Virus record (IMG/VR): IMGVR_UViG_3300010885_003731
Span: 1 to 43,768 of that record
DNA: 43,768 nt
Source: a virus
Strand: one strand, 5' to 3'
Part shown: positions 28,532-38,192 of the stretch, one piece after another
Numbering within the stretch: position 1 is the stretch's first letter
Layout: every line of letters begins with the position of its first letter
Position numbers and translations under genes: made by a program
Notes under the pieces: generated by a model
Seen by the model: the letters and a program-made list of their open reading frames with translations, nothing else
What the model was told of the DNA's origin: nothing
The model's database searches: none

Positions 28532-28737
28532 ATAATGACCAAGTAAATCACCCAGTGCATTATACAAGCGACCCAAGTGGTGTTGAGTGCATTGAGATAA
28601 CAAGACATAGAACATTTAATATTGGTAATGCAATAAAATATCTTTGGAGAGCGGGACTCAAAGAAGATGCACAGATACAAGACCTGAAGAAAGCAATCTT
28701 CTATATTGAAGATGAAATAAAACGATTATCAGAGTAA
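28528..28737 (+). CDS. DUF3310 protein, 69 aa
   Basis: VNHPVHYTSDPSGVECIEITRHRTFNIGNAIKYLWRAGLKEDAQIQDLKKAIFYIEDEI is a clear DUF3310 signature (sometimes called nucleotide-kinase-like). Overlaps the methyltransferase stop (ATGA). Last gene of the rightward arm. Function not established. Confidence 0.85.
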   Translation: MNNDQVNHPVHYTSDPSGVECIEITRHRTFNIGNAIKYLWRAGLKEDAQIQDLKKAIFYIEDEIKRLSE

Positions 28738-28740
28738 AAG

Positions 28741-28776
28741 AAAACCCCTCATCCACTTACGGTGAGAGGTTCTCTA
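28741..28776. terminator. Bidirectional terminator between convergent arms
   Basis: AACC-C-CTCATC pairs with GGTGAG-A-GGTT (one mismatch) with a TTAC-containing loop. AAAA lies on one side and TTCTCTATT on the other, serving both the rightward transcript and, read in reverse with TTTTC, the leftward one. Confidence 0.75.
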
Positions 28777-28794
28777 TTGTCGGGTATTTCCGAA

Positions 28795-29058
28795 CTACGG
28801 TAATAGCAAGTTTACAATAGTAGCAAGTACAGCAAGTAAAGAAATCAATAGTGCTACATTACTTTTATTTGAATTACGCTGAGTTTTTAGTTCATTAACA
28901 TCAAGTTCAATCTTGTGGATATCTACCTTGACGCTATCGACTTCTTGTTTTTGGTTTTGAATGTCATTTTTCAAACCATTCATATCTTCACGCAAGTAGC
29001 GAATCCCCTCTTCAATGCGCCCTATTGCAACTAAAACCTCAGTGTAATCGTCAGGCAT
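28795..29058 (-). CDS. Coiled-coil membrane protein (XhlA/holin-like), 87 aa
   Basis: A long heptad-patterned helix (IGRIEEGIRYLREDMNGLKNDIQNQKQEVDSVKVDIHKIELDVNELKTQ) then one C-terminal membrane helix (NVALLISLLAVLATIVNLLLP). This is the layout of XhlA-type lysis accessories. It is directly coupled to the holin gene. Likely a second holin, antiholin or membrane anchor for lysis. Confidence 0.7.
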   Translation of the reverse strand: MPDDYTEVLVAIGRIEEGIRYLREDMNGLKNDIQNQKQEVDSVKVDIHKIELDVNELKTQRNSNKSNVALLISLLAVLATIVNLLLP

Positions 29059-29259
29059 TTACTTTGCTCGCCTCTTAGCATTCAAAATAGAAGTAAGCAC
29101 AGATACAACAGCTGCTCCAGCAGAACTTACTGCTAAACCAGCTAGGTCCATCTGGAATAATCCAAGACCATTACCAGCAATCATACCCAGAGCTGTCTGT
29201 GCAAAAGTGTAAACGGCTCTCTCAAGTGAATCAAGCCAGAAATTAGTTGTATAAATCAT
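29059..29259 (-). CDS. Holin (r1t type), 66 aa
   Basis: NFWLDSLERAVYTFAQTALGMIAGNGLGLFQMDLAGLAVSSAGAAVVSVLTSILNAKRR: the Asp-x-x-Glu-Arg-Ala start, two membrane helices and a basic tail are the r1t holin pattern common in actinophages. Overlaps the endolysin stop by one base. Makes the pore that releases endolysin. Confidence 0.85.
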   Translation of the reverse strand: MIYTTNFWLDSLERAVYTFAQTALGMIAGNGLGLFQMDLAGLAVSSAGAAVVSVLTSILNAKRRAK

Positions 29260-29687
29260 TATGCCTTTGCCTTAATCTTCTTTTGAATGTATTCATATCC
29301 ACTAGCAAGTTTGCCAGAGAATACAGCAGTCTTGGTCCAGCCCATTGAGAAATGCAAATGCACACCGCTAGAGGCAGAGCCTGTATTACCAGCATGACCA
29401 ATTACATCACCCATTGAAACAACTTCCCCAACTTTACGAGTTGAGGGCTTGCTCATATGGCAGTAGCCAAAATAAAGTAATCCTACACGAAGTACAACTA
29501 CATTGCCAAGAATATCTGACCACTTATTCAATACTACCTTACCATTATGAACTGCCAAAAGGTTCTCACCTTCTTTGAATCCATTGTAGTCATCTCCACG
29601 GTGCCCCGGAGCAGCATGATATTTATCAATAACCCCAAATCTTGAACCAAGGTGAACTTCTTTTACTGGATGAATCCATGTTCCCAT
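29259..29687 (-). CDS. M23-type peptidase endolysin, 142 aa
   Basis: LysM/M23 peptidase core: HRGDDY with zinc ligands His29 and Asp33, YCHMSKP, GNTGSASSGVHLHF with His110 and ligand His112. No cell-wall-binding domain or signal peptide, so it is a minimal endolysin that depends on the holin, or a tail-tip enzyme; the adjacent holin favours lysis. Cuts peptide cross-bridges. Confidence 0.88.
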   Translation of the reverse strand: MGTWIHPVKEVHLGSRFGVIDKYHAAPGHRGDDYNGFKEGENLLAVHNGKVVLNKWSDILGNVVVLRVGLLYFGYCHMSKPSTRKVGEVVSMGDVIGHAGNTGSASSGVHLHFSMGWTKTAVFSGKLASGYEYIQKKIKAKA

Positions 29688-29702
29688 ATTATTTCCTATC
29701 TA

Positions 29703-30365
29703 TTAGATTATTGCATAAGAGAATGAAAACCAAATAACATCGCCAACAGCCCAAGCCTCAGTAAGTGGGTTTCCAGTTGTCTGTGCAAGAGATGTGTGTA
29801 AACCATTTGTACCTAAATATTTTGCATCAACTGTAGTAGAAGAAGCCCATTTAGATGCACCAGTATGCGCTTGGCTTATTGAGTTATTGAAAAGTTCTAA
29901 TGTTCCTATAATTGGCTGAAAACTTCCATTATAGTTTGCATAAGCAAATGGTACTGACATTGTTGGAACTGCTGCAAATAATCCCGTTAAGCTGGCAACA
30001 GAAAATCTTACATCAACCGTACAAATGCCAGCATTAACTGAGTAGTTAGAATAAAATACAGATGGGCTGGTTCCCCAGTTTGTAAATGTTGGGGTATAGT
30101 TAGTACGACCCTTATACCAGAGCTTCCAACTAACTGCTGTACTATCATAAATCCAGTATTCCTTTGGAGTGCTTAGGTAGGCAAGCTGACCATTAGACAT
30201 TCCAGTAATAGCAGCTAGTGCTGTGCTATCTGCTACGTTATATGGAGTATAAGCAATAGCAGTATTTACACTTGAGGTAACAGAGTTAATTGTAGTAGCA
30301 AAACTACTAATAACATCAGCACTTGCTAAAGTAGTAAGACCTCTACTTGTTGGTGTTCCCGGCAT
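29703..30365 (-). CDS. Minor tail/receptor-binding protein, 220 aa
   Basis: The N-terminal helix (VISSFATTINSVTSSVNTAIAYTPY) is followed by beta-rich repeats with many Ser/Thr/Tyr/Asn (NYTPTFTNWGTSPSVFYSNYSVNAGICTVDVRFSVASLTG), the style of phage distal tail adhesins. The start overlaps the stop of a small gene (TAATG). Possible tip or receptor-binding subunit. Confidence 0.6.
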   Translation of the reverse strand: MPGTPTSRGLTTLASADVISSFATTINSVTSSVNTAIAYTPYNVADSTALAAITGMSNGQLAYLSTPKEYWIYDSTAVSWKLWYKGRTNYTPTFTNWGTSPSVFYSNYSVNAGICTVDVRFSVASLTGLFAAVPTMSVPFAYANYNGSFQPIIGTLELFNNSISQAHTGASKWASSTTVDAKYLGTNGLHTSLAQTTGNPLTEAWAVGDVIWFSFSYAII

Positions 30366-30508
30366 TATGATAGCCTTTCAATATTAGTTATTTCTAAAGT
30401 ACAAGTTCCACAGAAAAATGAAGTTATTTCTGTTTCTGATGAAAATTCATAGATTCTTTCAAAAGTTGAGCAACTTTCATTATTACAAAATACATTATAA
30501 TTATACAT
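30365..30508 (-). CDS. 47-aa zinc-ribbon mini-protein in the tail operon
   Basis: ATG 30508 overlaps the upstream stop and its own stop overlaps the downstream start, both as TAATG. MYNYNVFCNNESCSTF...FFCGTCTLEITN has CNNESC and CGTC, a compact zinc ribbon. The two exact overlaps argue that it is translated. Its role among tail genes is unknown; perhaps a structural metal-binding clamp. Confidence 0.65.
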   Translation of the reverse strand: MYNYNVFCNNESCSTFERIYEFSSETEITSFFCGTCTLEITNIERLS

Positions 30509-30990
30509 TAATTTCCCATCGCCATCCAGTTGAAAGTTACAGTTGCTGCTGCTACTCTATATGTTGATATTGTTGCTGAAGTTTGATTGGCTCCAGATAC
30601 TGTAAGTGGAGTGTTATTAGCAGAGCTACCAACTGTTAGTTGAGTAAAAATAACTGGAGTATTGGTAAAACCACTAAGCGTAATACCAGTTGAAAATGAA
30701 CCAGCACCAGTACAAGTAATTGTAGCAGTTGACCAAGTTATATTAGCTGGATAATTTGCCAATTTTGTAGCAGCTGCATTAGCAGTTGCAGTAGTTGTTT
30801 CTAGAGTTGCATTAGTTGTTTCTAGATTAGTTTTTAAATTCACAGAACGTCTATTTAGAGTAGCATTACTTACTACTTCAGTATTTACATTATCATAAAG
30901 ACTTGCATCATGCTGCTTAAGGATTGACTCAACATCTCTAATCCAAGGTTGCATATTAGCAGGTGCATTATTTACTGGTAATTGTTTCAT
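30508..30990 (-). CDS. Tail protein, 160 aa
   Basis: N-terminal helix (NMQPWIRDVESILKQHDASLYDN), a Thr/Asn/Ala-rich helical linker (LETTNATLETTTATANAAATKLAN), then a beta domain (FSTGITLSGFTNTPVIFTQLTVG...). Typical of baseplate or fibre-base proteins in the distal-tail block. No catalytic motif. Confidence 0.55.
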   Translation of the reverse strand: MKQLPVNNAPANMQPWIRDVESILKQHDASLYDNVNTEVVSNATLNRRSVNLKTNLETTNATLETTTATANAAATKLANYPANITWSTATITCTGAGSFSTGITLSGFTNTPVIFTQLTVGSSANNTPLTVSGANQTSATISTYRVAAATVTFNWMAMGN

Positions 30991-30991
30991 C

Positions 30992-32554
30992 TTAACTCAC
31001 TAACGGAATAGCAGACCAGTCACCAATGGTGAACTTACCTATTATAGCATCTAGTTGTGCAATAGACTTATTTGACCATATTAAGTCTAAATCCATAATG
31101 GTAGTAGCAGGTTCAGCATTTATCTGCACAGAATCATATGTTACTGTAGCAGATGAAACTTTATATTTATTAAAGTTTTTTATAAATCTTATATTATCAA
31201 TATTAGTAAATTGCTGACTAGTTAGTGGGGCTGATGTAGTAGCACTAATATCATTTTTACCATAATATGAACTAGCATAATATGTTGCATTTGCAAGTGT
31301 AATATTATCATAAATAAATGGTGAAACTATCTCAGCAGCTACATCTTGTGCAGATATAGTACCTAATGCCACATTTGTAATTGTTGATGATTTAGAAAGT
31401 CCAGAGCCAACTAATACTATAGCTGGAACTACAGCTTCATTTCCAGCTTCATCATAATCATTGAAACCAATAGTATATGGCCCCGGAATATTATTTCTAC
31501 CAGCAGAACCAATTTTAGGTGGAGTTATACATAGATAAGCACCACCAGAAGCCCATTCAACTATTGAAGCAGAACCACCAGCAGCAGTCCATGCAGCATC
31601 AGAAATTTCATAACCATCAGCATCAAGTAATCCAATTACACTAGTAGTCGGAACTGTTTCATTCATATAAGTAAACATATCAGTACCGCTTGCTATAACT
31701 ACGCTTCTTACTGTAACTATATCCATATTAGGAGTTTCAATAAAAGTATTTAGTCTTTTAGTTGTAGTATCATATTCTTCATTTACTGTATAAGTTTCAG
31801 TTGCCTTAAATAGTACAGCAGCATTAGACCCAGCACCAATATAAGTAGTATTATTATTAGTTATATTTATTGTTTTACCATTAGCATTAGAGGTAGAGGT
31901 GATGGATACATCTATCCCACTTGCATCAATAATATTTTCGCTTATGTCAGCAAAATAATAGGTATTTTCAGTAGCCCAGAAACGCATACGATAAATAGCA
32001 CACATTTCTTTTATGTGAGCAAGTAGATTACCTGACCAAGCTGGTATGTTTACAGTCTGAGTGGAAGTAAGATTGCTATAGTTTACTGATACACCAAGAG
32101 TACTTGTAACACTATAAAGATAATAGTCAATAGCATTTTTTAGTGTATATGCTGGATAGCCTCCAGCATAAGTCGTTCTAGGCATAGGGTCAGATGCTTT
32201 ATAGTTTCCACCAACAGGTTTCATACTAACATCAATATCTAAATAGTTGATAAGACTATCACCAGAGATTGATACCGTATCATTACTATTGAAAGTAATA
32301 CTTTTAACATTTCCAGAAAATGAACCACGGTCAGTATCAGTAATGGTAACTAGATTATCAATCATGGTTTGCGAGTTTAGAATACTAGCACTTGTATTTG
32401 CTCTAGCAGTTGCTGATATGCTAGATGAGCCACCTGTGTAGTCACCTAGCAAAAGTGGGCTGGCATCAATGCTAACGCTATAATCAATTACATTATCAGT
32501 AGAAGCACCATCATAAAATGTACCAGTACCAATACTAGTAAGTTTTACTGACAT
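30992..32554 (-). CDS. Distal tail/hub protein, 520 aa
   Basis: The second large protein after the tape measure, the usual place of the tail hub or tail-associated protein. Beta-rich throughout; the N-terminal half (YSVSIDASPLLLGDYTGGSSSISATAR..., GNVKSITFNSNDTVSISGDSLINYLDIDVSM) resembles minor tail proteins of actinophages. Overlaps its upstream neighbour as TAATG. Confidence 0.65.
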   Translation of the reverse strand: MSVKLTSIGTGTFYDGASTDNVIDYSVSIDASPLLLGDYTGGSSSISATARANTSASILNSQTMIDNLVTITDTDRGSFSGNVKSITFNSNDTVSISGDSLINYLDIDVSMKPVGGNYKASDPMPRTTYAGGYPAYTLKNAIDYYLYSVTSTLGVSVNYSNLTSTQTVNIPAWSGNLLAHIKEMCAIYRMRFWATENTYYFADISENIIDASGIDVSITSTSNANGKTINITNNNTTYIGAGSNAAVLFKATETYTVNEEYDTTTKRLNTFIETPNMDIVTVRSVVIASGTDMFTYMNETVPTTSVIGLLDADGYEISDAAWTAAGGSASIVEWASGGAYLCITPPKIGSAGRNNIPGPYTIGFNDYDEAGNEAVVPAIVLVGSGLSKSSTITNVALGTISAQDVAAEIVSPFIYDNITLANATYYASSYYGKNDISATTSAPLTSQQFTNIDNIRFIKNFNKYKVSSATVTYDSVQINAEPATTIMDLDLIWSNKSIAQLDAIIGKFTIGDWSAIPLVS

Positions 32555-33942
32555 TAATCTACCTCAGTTAGCTTCACAGATAAGCCAGCTTGTCCATTAT
32601 TTACTGCCGATGAGTAGTATTGGATAGAAGAGAATGATGAGAACTCAAGACCCTCAGTTCCCTTGCCTTGACTAAATCCACCAGAAGATACAGAGCCACC
32701 AGTAGTATCAATAAGCTGGGCAATTGCAGCATGGACCGTCTGTGCAGTTAGGTTAGTATTCTTATTTACATAAATATAAATATCTACAAACTTATAAGTC
32801 GCACCACTTATGCCAGCAATCGTATTAGCAGCATCTACAAATGTAAACTTGCCAGTTCCAAATGTAGGAACATTTATGCTATTGGGATTAAAGATTACTG
32901 GAGTTGCAGTTGCGCTTGTATAAGCAGCTATTCTATACCCAACACCAGTTGATGCATTTGTTACACCACCATTGGCAGACCAGCCAAACTTTAGTGTTTT
33001 TGTTGGTGGAATAATAATTCTAACTTTACTACCTTCAAGGTCAACGTTTGGAACAAGAGTCATAGCCCTTATAGGCCAGTCATATCCATTATCACTAGCT
33101 GAAGTAAATGCAGTTGTAACATAAGACTCAATTAATGTAACATCATCAAAATAAGTTTGAAATCCTGCTGATGGAGTTGCTACTGAGCGTATTCCGATTA
33201 GAACACTAGCAGCATTAGCTGGTGCAGTATCTGTCATATTAACATCGCTAAATGATGCTGTTGTTGCTAGTCTGCTAGTTCCAGTAGTATTGCTAATATT
33301 TGTACCAGTAGAATCATAGTATTTCATTACAGCTGTAAAACTAGCATTAGATGCTATCGTTCTAACTTTAAAGTTAAGCGAGTATGATACTCCACCAATG
33401 ATAGGAATATTAGCATTTGCATCAATTCCAAAAGTGGAAGAACCATTGGCAGTTGCCAATAGAGAGCCCGGAGAGCTAGAGAAAGCTGCTGTAGAATATA
33501 CAGTAGCAGAAGTAAACCAGCCAGTCCAGCCAGTAATGTTGCCATTCATATCACCATTGATTACAGTAGGTGCAGTATTAGGTGTAGCTTTGAAGTGTAA
33601 AGGCCAGTCCTTTTCAGTAAGTGCTGGCATAGCAAAGTGTGGTGGAAGTATATTTTGCTCAGAGGCATATGGGTCAGTCCAGTAGAACGGACCATCACCA
33701 TAAACACCATCTTGAAAGTTCTTTACAACCTGCAATCCATTAGCAAGAGTTGGGTTATTCATTGAGCCTAACCAAGATGGATTAAACACACGGTGAGAGG
33801 CTCTAGAACGCTTCACAAAGGCACGACCATTTAGGAATGGTACTTCGCTTACATAACCTTCTGCGCCAGCCTCCATGCCCGTCTGAGGGCTTGGTATAAA
33901 GGTCTGGTAGTTGGTATTACCGAAGTAAACTTGCCCTGCCAT
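32554..33942 (-). CDS. Distal tail protein (Dit-like) with carbohydrate-binding-like domain, 462 aa
   Basis: First gene after the tape measure, where the distal tail protein is expected. The N-terminus (GRAFVKRSRASHRVFNPSWLGSMNNPTLANGLQVVKNFQDG) fits. The middle (NGDMNGNITGWTGWFTSATVYSTAAFSSSPGSLLATANGSSTFGI...YFDDVTLIE) looks like a galactose-binding/carbohydrate-binding beta-sandwich. It may contact surface glycans during adsorption. TAATG overlaps at both ends. Confidence 0.65.
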   Translation of the reverse strand: MAGQVYFGNTNYQTFIPSPQTGMEAGAEGYVSEVPFLNGRAFVKRSRASHRVFNPSWLGSMNNPTLANGLQVVKNFQDGVYGDGPFYWTDPYASEQNILPPHFAMPALTEKDWPLHFKATPNTAPTVINGDMNGNITGWTGWFTSATVYSTAAFSSSPGSLLATANGSSTFGIDANANIPIIGGVSYSLNFKVRTIASNASFTAVMKYYDSTGTNISNTTGTSRLATTASFSDVNMTDTAPANAASVLIGIRSVATPSAGFQTYFDDVTLIESYVTTAFTSASDNGYDWPIRAMTLVPNVDLEGSKVRIIIPPTKTLKFGWSANGGVTNASTGVGYRIAAYTSATATPVIFNPNSINVPTFGTGKFTFVDAANTIAGISGATYKFVDIYIYVNKNTNLTAQTVHAAIAQLIDTTGGSVSSGGFSQGKGTEGLEFSSFSSIQYYSSAVNNGQAGLSVKLTEVD

Positions 33943-36900
33943 TAGTTGCTTCCTCTTCTTGCAAGTTCCTTATTACCGCTATTTGCTGACTGTGCAATAA
34001 CTCGGTCAGTAGTCTGAAGTGTAATAGGTCTATTGATTGCTGCTTCAAGTAGGCTACGGTCCTGTGGAGATAGATAGACCACCTGTGAGCCTGATGACCC
34101 ACTACTCATTATACCAGATGATACTGGCATTGACCTAGATACTTGCTGCTGATTTAATGCGTTCATAAAGTCTGGGCCATAAGACTTCACAGAAGCAGCG
34201 TTCATTACAAACTCACCATTTGAAAGACGAGCAGGTATGCTATCTGAAGTTGAGCCGCCAGTACCGCTTACAAAACCACCAGTAGAGTAACCTTTTCCAT
34301 AAGCACTTTCAAATCCTTTAATTTCTCTTTTCCAAATTGCAATAGAATCATCATGCATTTGTGCAAAAGCAGGAAATAGTTTTTCTATCCAGCTTGGGTT
34401 TCTTTTAGCTGCTTGTTCTTTTTTAAGCTCTGACTTCCAATAGTGATATCCATCAATAAATGCCTTTGTTGGTTTAGATTTACCAGACTTAGTTATATTA
34501 ACAAGTCCACTACCATCCGATGTTGGAGCGGTACCTTCGCCCTTGAAGGGTGCTACTGGTGAAACGTTAGGAGTAACTGGCTTAACACCCTTTAGTGATT
34601 TATTAGCTTTAGCAACAAATTCTTCAATTGCAGCAAGTGCTGGGTCTGAATTTACCTTTAGTGTAATGCCAGTTGCTTTACCCATTTCTGTAACAATTTT
34701 CTTAGTATCAGATGAAAACTTTTTACCATATTTTTCTAGTTCAATTCTAGAAAAACCAGAGGCTTCACCATTCGCATAAAGTTCACTAGTAAGACGACTA
34801 ATTTCTGAGCGAATAAACTTTGCTGGTTTACCGGCAGCAACAAGACTTTCAATATATGAAGTATTATCTTGAATAACACCACGAATTGTAGACCTATTCT
34901 TAATAGCATCAGCACCATCACCAACAAGAGTTTTGTTTACTTGCTTATTAGCCTCATCAAGAGTCTTTTGCTTAGCTGCAATTTGTGCATCAATATCAGC
35001 TAAATCAGCAAGAGCATTTTCAGTAGCTGCCCCACCTCTACTAGATGTTCTTGATACCTTAATAGCTGCTTTTTCTCGTTCTCTTTGAAGTTTTGGCATA
35101 GCGGTATTAGCTTCAAGAATAGATGCCTTTGCAGCATCTACAGAGTTCTTGATATCATCCCAAGCAGAGGTTATTGTATCTCTAGCAATTTCAACACCAT
35201 AACGTTTATTAAAAGCTGAACTTAATACTCCAGATAGTTCCGCTACATAATCTGTAATAGTTTTAACTGCAATAGCAGCTAATGGACCAGCATTTGTAAT
35301 ACCTTCAAGCAGTGCTTTTATATCAACCTGAGCACCAGCTACAGCAGTAAAGCCTTGACTGGCAAGTCCCTCTAGCTGTGTATTCAAATAAGATATAACT
35401 CCAGCAGTTCCCTTGCCTGATTTAATAAGTGCAGTTTCAAAAGCATAAAGATTATCAGCAAGAGTTTGTTGATTTCCATCTGATAGTGTATTCATAGCTG
35501 AAACAACAGATGCAAGTGTAGCTATGTTATCTCTACCAGCTTGAGTTGCCTGTCCAAAGTAATTTCCGTTATTTTGAATTGCTTGTCCCATAGCATAAAG
35601 TGAGTTTTCAAATCCAGTAAGATTTGTAGAGCCTTTATTAATAGTATCAAGATAAGCCTGTGTATCTGATATGCTATTGGCAATGACTGCATTTGTTTCT
35701 TTTATAGCAGTATTTACAGCATCTAATTCTTGAGCAGCAGTTGGGGCAGCTTGGCTTAGACCTATTAGCCACTCTACTAAATAACCAAGACCAACTACTA
35801 GTGCACCAATACCAGTAGTTACCATTGCAGCTTTGAATACATTGATTCCAGTAGTTGCCACTTTTGCTGAGTTCCCAGCTAATCCAGTGGCAACAGCAAA
35901 ACCCTCAGTAGCAACAGTTGCTTCATTAGTTACTACTTTAAGTCCAGTCATTTTTAATAGTAAACCAGTAATACCTTTATCAAAAGCAAATCCAGAAGCT
36001 ACGGCTGTCCCTAGTGCAGTTCTAAGTGCTAAGAAACCAGCACCACCAGCAGCTAATGCTGCTACTAATGCTAACATTCCACCAACTGTAGCAACTAAAG
36101 CAATTCCAAAGCCAGTAATCATTGAAATAATATCATTCTTAGCAAGAAGGTCAGCAAAGAATCTATTGATTTCTTTAATAGTATCAAGCCAACCACCAAG
36201 AGCTTGCAGCAATACTGGGTTACTAGCAGCAGCTGCATTTACAGCATCAAAAGAGTTTTGAAGTTCTTTAAGTTTATTAGAAATAGTACCAACCTGTGTA
36301 GCAAATGCTTTATCAAGGAACGTACCAGCAGCACCTTCTCTACCAGCAATTGCCATCTGTGCAAATACTTTTTGAGCATTATTTCCAAGCGAGGTAAGTG
36401 CCTTAGATGCAAATACTGTATCAAGCCCAAGTTTAGCAAGTACAGAAGCAGTATTTGATTTACCTAAACCTGCAATAAATGATTTAAATACAGAGCTGGC
36501 TCCACCAGTCTTATCTCCCCATGCTTTAGCAAACTCAGTAGATGACATGGTAGAGTACTTAGTCCATTTATCAATCTCTACTTGACTTTCACCAGCATTA
36601 ATAGCAATATCTTTTAGGCTCTTTGCGCCAGCCTGTGATACGCTAGAGAATACCTTAAGGCGGTCAGCACCTTTACCTACACTTGAAGTAGCAGACTGCA
36701 CAGAAGCATCTAGTTCACGGAATAGTGCCTGCATAGAACCACGGGCTTCATATGGTGAAATCTTATATGATGCTAAAGCAGAAGATAGACCGATAATCTC
36801 AGAGGCTGTAAGTCCAGCATTTTTTCCAATTGCAGCAATCTGACCAGCAGTATTTAGAATCTGTTGCTCTGTTGCAGCAGACTTCACACCAACACCAGCA

Positions 36901-37739
36901 ATAGCAGAACCAAGTGACATATATTGAGTAGCATTTAAATTTAGTAGGTTTGCAAGTTTACCAAAACCAAGAGCAGTTTCATCTACTCCAACACCAGTAA
37001 TAGTAGAGAACTCAGAGATTACTTTTGTAAAAGAAGCAATATCTTTAGTTTGGATACCAAGTTGTGCACCAAGTGTACCAATCTTAGATAGCTCTTCAAA
37101 TGTGATTGGAGTTGCAATGCTTAAGTCAATAAGTTGTTGCTTTAAATCTTTTAATGCTTGAGAATTATTTTTAATACCAACTTGAGTTTTTTCAATACTA
37201 GCAAATGCTTGCTGTTGTGCAATCTGAGCCTTAATTGTTGCTCCAGCAAAACCAAGAAATACCTGTGAAGCACTACGAGCCATTGATGATACATCGTATA
37301 AAGCATAACGTTGAGTAATTAATTGACGATTATGTAACTGAGAGGCTCTAGCTGCAGCATTTACTGCAGCCTCTGCTGCCTTCTGCTGTCTAACATATTC
37401 TTTATTTGCAGCATCTTCAATAGCTGATGGTCTAGCAGCTTTATATGCTGCTTTAGTTTCTAAAATTCTAGCATCAATATTAGTAGCTTGTGCAGGTGTA
37501 ACTTGACTAAGATTTGTTTTACCAGCATCTTTTAACTTTTTAAGAGTTTCTAAAAGTGCAAGTGCTTTAGAGTTAGCATCTTGAAGCTGTGGGCTCATCT
37601 TATTACCAGAGCCCGGTCCAGTCATAGAAGTTCTTATTGATTTAGAAAGAGCATCTATATTACCTTTAGCAGCTGTAACACCTTTTGTAAGTTTAGTAAT
37701 ATTAACATCAATTACAAAATCTAAATTAACCTGAGTCAA
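33942..37739 (-). CDS. Tape measure protein, 1265 aa
   Basis: The largest gene in the late arm, directly after the frameshifted chaperones. Long helical stretches and Ala/Gly-rich hydrophobic segments (for example IISMITGFGIALVATVGGMLALVAALAAGGAGFLALRT near residues 540-580; GIGALVVGLGYLVEWLIGL later) and the common C-terminal signature PARLSNGEFVMNAASVKSYG. A TTG start at 37739 with GGTGG upstream; the frame is closed just before it. Sets tail length and enters the host during injection. Confidence 0.93.
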   Translation of the reverse strand: MTQVNLDFVIDVNITKLTKGVTAAKGNIDALSKSIRTSMTGPGSGNKMSPQLQDANSKALALLETLKKLKDAGKTNLSQVTPAQATNIDARILETKAAYKAARPSAIEDAANKEYVRQQKAAEAAVNAAARASQLHNRQLITQRYALYDVSSMARSASQVFLGFAGATIKAQIAQQQAFASIEKTQVGIKNNSQALKDLKQQLIDLSIATPITFEELSKIGTLGAQLGIQTKDIASFTKVISEFSTITGVGVDETALGFGKLANLLNLNATQYMSLGSAIAGVGVKSAATEQQILNTAGQIAAIGKNAGLTASEIIGLSSALASYKISPYEARGSMQALFRELDASVQSATSSVGKGADRLKVFSSVSQAGAKSLKDIAINAGESQVEIDKWTKYSTMSSTEFAKAWGDKTGGASSVFKSFIAGLGKSNTASVLAKLGLDTVFASKALTSLGNNAQKVFAQMAIAGREGAAGTFLDKAFATQVGTISNKLKELQNSFDAVNAAAASNPVLLQALGGWLDTIKEINRFFADLLAKNDIISMITGFGIALVATVGGMLALVAALAAGGAGFLALRTALGTAVASGFAFDKGITGLLLKMTGLKVVTNEATVATEGFAVATGLAGNSAKVATTGINVFKAAMVTTGIGALVVGLGYLVEWLIGLSQAAPTAAQELDAVNTAIKETNAVIANSISDTQAYLDTINKGSTNLTGFENSLYAMGQAIQNNGNYFGQATQAGRDNIATLASVVSAMNTLSDGNQQTLADNLYAFETALIKSGKGTAGVISYLNTQLEGLASQGFTAVAGAQVDIKALLEGITNAGPLAAIAVKTITDYVAELSGVLSSAFNKRYGVEIARDTITSAWDDIKNSVDAAKASILEANTAMPKLQREREKAAIKVSRTSSRGGAATENALADLADIDAQIAAKQKTLDEANKQVNKTLVGDGADAIKNRSTIRGVIQDNTSYIESLVAAGKPAKFIRSEISRLTSELYANGEASGFSRIELEKYGKKFSSDTKKIVTEMGKATGITLKVNSDPALAAIEEFVAKANKSLKGVKPVTPNVSPVAPFKGEGTAPTSDGSGLVNITKSGKSKPTKAFIDGYHYWKSELKKEQAAKRNPSWIEKLFPAFAQMHDDSIAIWKREIKGFESAYGKGYSTGGFVSGTGGSTSDSIPARLSNGEFVMNAASVKSYGPDFMNALNQQQVSRSMPVSSGIMSSGSSGSQVVYLSPQDRSLLEAAINRPITLQTTDRVIAQSANSGNKELARRGSN

Positions 37740-37772
37740 AAGTTAGCCACCATATCTATTAATCCTTTTATT

Positions 37773-38192
37773 TTATTCTATCTTATCTGATAGCCCTTGG
37801 TAGTAAGATTCCCTTGTGGGGAAAGGACTTTCATCATAAGTATATGCAACTATATAAGGAGTTTCACCATACTTTTTTTTATTACTATTACTTTTCTCTT
37901 CAGACTCACGCCATTTATCAAGTTCAGCTTTAGCAAAACATTTACTAACTTTTATTCTAAATCCAACATTACTTGCATCTTCATTTCTACAAATCCAAAT
38001 TGGATTGCCACACTCTGTACAGGTTTCATCTTCTAACATTTGCATTGCTTCAATCAGCATAAAATCAAATGGAGTCCAAGGCTCACTTGGCTGCTCATGA
38101 AAGAGCATTGCTACTGGTCTTATATTTGCCCGTATTGCAGCTTTGATTTTAATTATGTATTGCCGATTGTGTGCCCATGTTAGAACTTCTGT
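37773..38192 (-). CDS. Tail assembly chaperone, -1 frameshift extension (GT)
   Basis: Open without a stop from the slippery site at 38192 to 37773. After the shift the protein reads TEVLTWAHNRQYIIKIKAAIRANIRPVAMLFHEQPSEPWTPFDFMLIEA..., with CTECGNPIWIC as a zinc pair. Read alone it would begin at ATG 38108 without a good ribosome site, so the fusion (about 321 aa with the upstream 182 residues) is the likely product. Known of the family: G and GT proteins load the tape measure. Confidence 0.82.
   Translation of the reverse strand, partial: TEVLTWAHNRQYIIKIKAAIRANIRPVAMLFHEQPSEPWTPFDFMLIEAMQMLEDETCTECGNPIWICRNEDASNVGFRIKVSKCFAKAELDKWRESEEKSNSNKKKYGETPYIVAYTYDESPFPTRESYYQGLSDKIE

Noticed and set aside
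37773-38108. Second chaperone as an independent gene starting at ATG 38108
   Set aside because: No good ribosome site, and the frame is open back to a canonical slippery heptamer, so a frameshift fusion is favoured.
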